This document shows, one piece after another, positions 58,516 through 64,000 of a DNA stretch of 64,000 nucleotides. The translations under genes and the position numbers were made by a program. Origin of the DNA: Trissonchulus latispiculum. Taxonomy: Eukaryota > Nematoda > Enoplea > Enoplida > Ironidae. The notes beneath the pieces were generated by a model. That model was not told where the DNA came from. It made no database searches and was given only the letters and a program-made list of their open reading frames with translations. Position 1 is the first letter of the stretch; each line of letters opens with the position of its first letter. The stretch is taken from positions 1-64,000 of the forward strand of contig JASAND010018301.1 of the NCBI GenBank assembly GCA_030248195.1, given 5' to 3'.

Positions 58516-60091
58516 ACCCCTCCATTTGGGGGAGGGGTCCCCCCACCCCACCCCCCCCCTAACACACCTATGGTCAATATTGAATTTAGAAGTCCATAAA
58601 ACCGTTACAAACGTGTATAACGTAAACGCGATAATAAACACGTTAAGCCAAAAATTTTGGACTTTTGAAAAATTTTGCAAAATGAACCCTAAAAATGCCC
58701 AATTTTTGGCTAATTCCACTGGAAGCACTTCGCTGAGTAAAATCGCTGTAAATTGCTGCCTAAGTAAAGCCGTTGTAAAGTCATTGGAATCTTATGGTAA
58801 AACTGGATATAATCGTGGTGAATCCATTAAAAAATATTAAAATTTCATTAAAAATTCGTAGTAAATTCATGGTAAACTCGTTGTACCTTGCGCAGCAATT
58901 TACATCGATATTACTCAGCAAAGTTCTCCACTGCGACTCCCCCCCAAGCATAGTTTCCTTTGGGGGGCTGGGTTGGGGAGGTATGCCCCCCAAAATTTTC
59001 GACCAAATTTACCCCCGCCCCAGATTTTTTGGCTTATCCTCCCCCAACTTTTGGCTACCCCCCCCCCCCGAACCCTCCCCCAACGATTTTTGGACCCAAA
59101 AAGTTAGCTAAATTTGGTCGAAAAATGGACATTTTTTGAAAAATTTTTCTAAAATTTTGACCTAAAATCGCTTTAAAACGGTGCAAAAAAACGCCAAAAA
59201 CGTTAATACCCCATCGGACCCAAAGTTCCAGGGTAACTATGCTCACAAGAGGGGGGGAGGCGGGGGCCACTAAAATTTTTTTGGGGGGGGGTTTGGAAAA
59301 ATGGCTGGGATGGGCTAACCACCCCCCCCCCATAGGTGTGGCTGGCGAAAAAATTGGGGGTGGGGGTTTGAAAAAAGTAGGGTGGGGGGTTTGGCAAAAA
59401 AGGGGGAGGGGGGGGTCGAGAAAAAGTCGATTTGGGGGGAGGGGTAAGAAAATGTTACTTGTAATATATATAGTTTTTCTACTTTTTAAAGCGATTTTAA
59501 GCCAAAATTTGAGAAGTGGTTTTCAAAAATGACCATTATGTAATTGGCAAAATTTAGCTAATTTTAGCTCCCAAAAAGACCGCGGGGTTGGGTTTAATTG
59601 GGGGGTAGCCTAAAGTTGGGGGAGGGTAAGTCAAAAATTGAAGGGGAAAGGTGGTCGAAAATGTTGTGGAGGGGATACCCCTCCTCGGTGGAATTTCATT
59701 TCTAAAACGATAACAACAAACAGTATTTGCGTATACATACATACAGTAGTACTGCGTACAGGTTGTATATAATTATTCATTTCTCTGTTACGGTAAGAAT
59801 CAATTTGAAGTTGTTTGCCCATCCTTACACAGTGTCTGTGCCATTTTATGATCAGTCTGCGGAGATTTGCGATAATTGTGATATGTTTATGGATTTTAAT
59901 TTTGCTCTACATAACCACGAATGGTATATACCGTCGTTAAACTTTTGCGGAATGTAGAAATTGTAAATATGTAATTGCATGCACATATAATGATCATAAT
60001 GGGTTAGAGTTGTTTTAGAAGTATATATAAATACGTAATTCAAATTGTTAGGGCAGCTATTTTATACGTAGTTTCTTCTTACGGTTGTTGG
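58516..60091. other. mixed region with further G/C-run repeats, no gene
   Basis: A second CACCTATG end at about 58,562, then AT-rich DNA, then G/C-run tracts at 58,935-59,100, 59,250-59,445 and 59,580-59,680, including cataggtgtggctggcgaaaa at 59,330. Probably decayed relatives of the 57,106 element. No supported gene. Confidence 0.45.
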
Positions 60092-61195
60092 TATAGCCAT
60101 GGGGTGAAAAAACCCACCCCTTTTTTTGGGGGGGGGGGAACCCACCCGCCTCCTGGGTCATGGGTTGGAGATATGAGCTCCAAAACATCGCAGCAGGAAG
60201 CGCGACTCTTTCTAACCTACGTATGCAAAGATCAAGTCATTTGGTTAACTCCTGCTCATTTTATGACATTTTGAAAATGACAACTACTTTTTGGTTCAAC
60301 CATCCAAAATTTTACCAAAAGTTTGGACCGATGTAACTTTTGACTGGGTTGGGCTAGAAAAGTTTTGCAAATATTTGCAATGATGGCAACTCTTCCTCTT
60401 TGCACACAGCCAAAATTAGACCGATCCGCTGTCCCGTTGTTTGGCACACTGCCAAACGTGGCGGGGAAAAAACCCACTTTGGGGGGGGAAACCCACCCAA
60501 ATTTTTTTGAAAAATTTTTAACAACTCAACACGGAAACAATTAGAGACTATAGCACGTTACTATCGAGCACGCTGCGTCATCCTATGCGGTCAGATTCGG
60601 ACAATTTTGCTTACCTGGCTAGCTAGGTGCTAAAAACCTTAAATGTGCCATTTCGCTGCTGGAGAACCCAATACAGGTACAATTGTGGATTTTAACAGCC
60701 AATTCTACGTAAAAAACCATTCTCTACACGATAGAATAATAAGTTTTATCAAATTACATTGTTTTTAACATTTTTCAAAAATTGCCCTATGTTTTATGTG
60801 TTAAACTTTATGAAACCTGGCCAGTTGATGCAGCATTTTCAACGGCACATGAGATCTCAAAAAAGCTACTTAGATCGGGTTTTTTGGTTCATGCTAACTA
60901 AAAAGGGTTGAATTTTACATTGGAAGTGTCAGAATTGCGATAGAACAATTTTTAAGACCTGTGAGGGGTGGGTTTATTTTTCCCCCATTTGGGGTTTTCC
61001 CCCCATTGGGTTTTTCCCTCCGCTACTTTTTGCATTATACCGCTCTAACGGTACAACCTACAGAAGTGCAAATAGGCTTAAAAGAAAGTTCTAAGTACGC
61101 CAAGTACGATGGTATATAAAGTTCTCAGATAGCCCTTATAATAAAAAAGTTCCAGCCAAAATCCGAAAATTGTGGGTTTTCCCCCCATGGCTATA
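60092..61195. mobile_element. TA/TATA-flanked transposon, CGGGAAAAAACCC family, copy 2
   Basis: Ends TATAGCCATGGGGTGAAAAA and, in complement, TATAGCCATGGGGGGAAAAC. Shared interior words with copy 1: gtggcggggaaaaaaccca, and aaaaagttccagccaaaatc against the complement of 47,935-47,965. Strongly diverged, no transposase. Confidence 0.65.
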
Positions 61196-61353
61196 TATAC
61201 CAAGCGGTAGGTGGGTAGTCGTTTGATTTTCGCTGAAACTTTGGACTGGAGAACACAGCTCACATAGAAGATTCAAAATATTTTCTCCTATTATACGTAT
61301 ACATTCTGGAGCTTCTATGTACTTTCCAGAATCTTCTTAATAATTAATTGTGC

Positions 61354-61495
61354 CGTGACGGTTGAGTGGTTAGGGCGTTCGACTTTGGATCCGATAGTCC
61401 GAGGTTCTCACAAGGCTTTCACAAATTTCCTTGAGCAAGGGACTAAGCAAATATCGGTCCGCCGCGGGCTCTAGCTAACCCACCTATCCGTAGAG
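61354..61495 (+). repeat. tRNA-Gln-like SINE head, partial
   Basis: gccgtgacggttgagtggtt, then cgactttggatccgatagtc and cgaggttc resembles the 5' two thirds of a tRNA-Gln (TTG in the loop). It is followed by ttccttgagcaagggact, a body typical of SINEs. It runs into the half tRNA-like unit at about 61,490. Confidence 0.5.
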
Positions 61496-61743
61496 CGTCG
61501 GAGCGTTCATCCGAAAGTCGTGGGTTCGAATCCCACCCGAGGCCCGAATTTTTCGGGTCTCAGGTGCTGAAGTGGCAATTTCAATTCTTACATTACATCT
61601 GACTTTCACAGCCAGGAAGCTTGAGGACACCAGAGTGTACCTCGCCCTGGATCATGTGTTTGTCCGCGTTGTATAACGCATTATTAATTCATTGTCACTT
61701 CAGTTTGGATACGAACTCCTTCTAGCTTGGTTCGACTGTAGCC

Positions 61744-61816
61744 TCCTCGGTAGCTCAGTTGGCAGAGCGTCGGAGCGTTCATCCGAAAGTCGTGGGTTCG
61801 AATCCCACCCAAGGCC
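61744..61816 (+). tRNA. tRNA-like gene, unit 2 (nominal anticodon GTT, C33)
   Basis: A 73-nt fold: acceptor tcctcgg / ccaaggc (weakened), D stem gctc/gagc, anticodon stem tcgga/tccga with loop gcgttca, T stem gtggg/cccac with loop ttcgaat. A box tagctcagttgg and B box ggttcgaatcc are intact and a T5 run follows at once. Position 33 is C instead of the near-universal U, so decoding (nominally Asn) is doubtful. Could be a tRNA-derived repeat. Confidence 0.5.
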
Positions 61817-62015
61817 CGAATTTTTCGGGTCTCAGGTGCTGAAGTGGCAATTTCAATTCTTACATTACATCTGACTTTCACACCCAGGAAGCTTGAGGAC
61901 ACCAGAGTGTACCACGCCCTGGATCATGTGTTTGTCCGCGTTGTATAACGCATTATTAATTCATTGTCACTTCAGTTTGGATACGAACTCTTTCTAGCTT
62001 GGTTCGACTGTAGCC

Positions 62016-62088
62016 TCCTCGGTAGCTCAGTTGGCAGAGCGTCGGAGCGTTCATCCGAAAGTCGTGGGTTCGAATCCCGCCCGAGGCC
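62016..62088 (+). tRNA. tRNA-like gene, unit 3 (nominal anticodon GTT, C33)
   Basis: Same fold as unit 2. The acceptor pairs better here (tcctcgg / ccgaggc, 6 of 7), but the trailing T run is broken (aatgtttcgg). Intact A and B boxes. Confidence 0.5.
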
Positions 62089-62396
62089 CGAATGTTTCGG
62101 GTCTCAGGTGCTGAAGTGGCAATTTCAATTCTTACATCCATCCTTAATTGATCGGTAAATGGCTACCACAAATGTGGGAAGGTAACGGGTGACTGTGTAG
62201 GGCATCTGCCTTGAGGTTATGGTTGCATTTCATTCGAGATGACCCTCCTGGCTCAAGGGCAATAAAACCAGGGATGTGCAAAATTTGGCGAAAACCGCTA
62301 TTTCGTCGTGATATGTTGCCTTTTTCGCCAATTTGTAAACTTCGTCGTGCTTTCCGTGAAATGTATACGTATATATATATATATATATATATATAT

Positions 62397-62475
62397 TAGG
62401 GATCGACCGGAACTCCAAAAAACCGGAACCGGAACCGGAACTGGCTTTAAAAAACCGGAACCGGAACCAGCTCTT
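62397..62475. mobile_element. end of a TAG-initiated element with CCGGAACC repeats
   Basis: Starts TAGGGATCGACCGGAACTCC and continues with GGAACCGGAACCGG arrays. It inserted beside a (TA)n run (62,366-62,396). No partner end is found before the window closes. Confidence 0.5.
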
Positions 62476-64000
62476 TAACACTACAAAAATCGAAAATTTT
62501 TTCTGACGTTTTGGACAATTTTTTCACGATTTTTCGCTTTTTGTAGCTACTACAACATTGTAATAGCTTTCTAAAATTGTATTTTGTATATTATATATTT
62601 CAATGCACGAACACGAAACTTGCAATTTATTATGAGAATTTTGTCTTATTATATAGTTAACTTTTTGTAATTACAAAAAATTTAAAACATTAATTTGTAT
62701 ATACACGGTATGAATAAATTATGAACATATTGTCTATATATCTTTATGATTATTCGAGCACATGCTCGACAAAAGGTTTTATCTACTTTATGAAATCGAA
62801 TTTCGATGAATGAGTTAATCGAATGCAATTTGACTTCTAAAGGATATTTACTGGCAGGCAAATAAAATTAATTTCTTAGTTAAACTGAATATTAAATTAA
62901 TTTAAATAAATTGGTAGAAATTGATTCCACGAAATGCATGCGAGCGAGCTTTCGGCAAAGTAAGCCAGAAACATGTTTAGTTTTTATCTGAGTTGCCTGA
63001 CAATTTCTAGTCATAATTAGAAATTATATATATACGACTTTACTAGAGCTCCAAGAAAAGTTTCAGCATTTTCAAAACAAAATTGTCGCGAATATAACGA
63101 GCTTTTATTCTCTTTGTAGTCAATAGATAAATTAAAATAATTTTTCTGAAAATTACTGTTCCCGTAATTTATATACTATAAGATTTGACTGTATCTGGCT
63201 ATGAATTTAGATAGCATCAGCTTCGAAAATTGGACTTGTCTGGAATATCAAGTTTTAAATTTTGGGTGACCTGAACTAGTAATTAATAACTAAATAATTA
63301 CTTTACGTATTATTAGTTTCCTGAGTAAAAGGTGAATCTTTGCACTTTTCTGCAGATCTTTTGTCGCTGATTGCAATATATAACCTTTTACCATTAAACA
63401 TATAAGAACAGTAAAGTATTTTTCACAAGTTTCAAAAAATTTGAATTAAACTTAAATTCTTCTAGCGGCATTTCTCTTTTTTGGCTAGCTTCATCTGCAT
63501 TTTCAAATTTATATAATGACATTTCTTCAAATAATTAAAAACCCTTCTATTTGTTCCATCCATAATTTTTTAATATTTTTGTTGCACTCTGCACTATATA
63601 TATTTATATACAAAACAAACAGCGAAAAGCTTATTGCCTACTATTTAAACAATAGTTGAGCTAAAACTGACATCTAATTATGCAACTGTGCACTAATCTT
63701 TGAAATAGCATAGGTTTACGCCAAGGCTTCAATATATTCCAATTTAGCAAAATTAATAGTTTTAAAGTATCTATCAAAAAGCTAATAGCAATCAAATCGG
63801 CGGGCTTGTGCTCTATTTTCAATTTCTAAATTATATTTAAGTGCGTAATATTTTGATCATATACGTAATTAATATTCATAATAATAAATTAACGATAAGG
63901 TACTAAATAATTATTAATAAATCTAAACATTCCAAGTTAAGTATATAATGCAATAGCGCCGCAGGCAAAAATTTTTGAGAAAATAATATTCTGGTTACAA
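62476..64000. other. AT-rich sequence without a gene
   Basis: No supported gene, RNA or repeat. It may be the interior of the element that starts at 62,397. Confidence 0.4.

Larger units (their letters stand above)
61490..62130 (+). repeat. tandem 272-bp units each with a tRNA-like sequence
   Basis: The segment from gtcggagcgttcatccgaaa recurs at 61,497, 61,769 and 62,041, an exact 272-bp spacing. The linker (agtggcaatttcaattctta to ggttcgactgta) is nearly identical. The first unit lacks its tRNA 5' half. Confidence 0.85.

Noticed and set aside
57089..59532. Many Pro/Gly-rich open frames on both strands
   Set aside because: Produced by poly-C/poly-G runs in every frame; no domain.

Overview
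The window looks like nuclear DNA of an invertebrate animal. It is AT-rich, has almost no long open reading frames, and is packed with DNA transposons (hAT-like, MULE, TTAA-targeting, TA-targeting, PIF/Harbinger-like). It also holds CR1/L2-type LINE fragments, tRNA-derived repeats, and long poly-G/poly-C, (TA)n and (TTTG)n runs. The species cannot be named from sequence alone. The FLYWCH-plus-MULE transposase and the LINE reverse-transcriptase tails are typical of metazoans.

Layout. 1-5,872: a decayed repeat, a 14-15 bp minisatellite, a MITE split by a retroposon with a 16-bp target duplication, and a degenerate MULE element whose multi-exon transposase gene can still be followed. 5,868-31,165: a very large imperfect palindrome (arms about 12.9 and 11.2 kb, spacer about 1.2 kb). 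Each arm carries an intact intronless DNAJB-type co-chaperone gene, pointing away from the centre. Each arm has also received its own private transposons: a 1.4-kb hAT-like element and a 2.1-kb foldback element on the left; a 0.27-kb GC-rich hAT-like MITE, a 1.6-kb TA-flanked foldback element and a (TA)n expansion on the right. For each of these the other arm shows the empty site, so ends and target duplications can be read directly. 31.2-49 kb: nested transposon debris. Several elements carry terminal or subterminal arrays of one short motif (GCTCGG, GATCGG, GGGCC, GGATTAAA and others). 49.5-56.4 kb: a 7-kb non-coding block bounded by a 16-bp inverted repeat, holding a tRNA-Lys(CTT)-like gene and about a dozen perfect hairpins; its nature is unknown. 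57-61.2 kb: poly-G/C-rich inverted-repeat elements and a second copy of a TA/TATA-flanked family. 61.3-62.1 kb: tRNA-like units repeated with a 272-bp period. 62.4-64 kb: the end of another hAT-like element followed by AT-rich DNA without genes.

The only convincing intact protein genes are the two DNAJ copies. They differ at 19 of 1,014 coding bases (14 silent, 5 replacement), and 17 of the 19 lie in the 3' half, which suggests selection on both copies plus patchy gene conversion across the palindrome. No operons or CRISPR arrays are present. The main interest is evolutionary: a young palindrome serving as its own empty-site control, and a swarm of transposon families that share an architecture but each carry a different short repeated motif.
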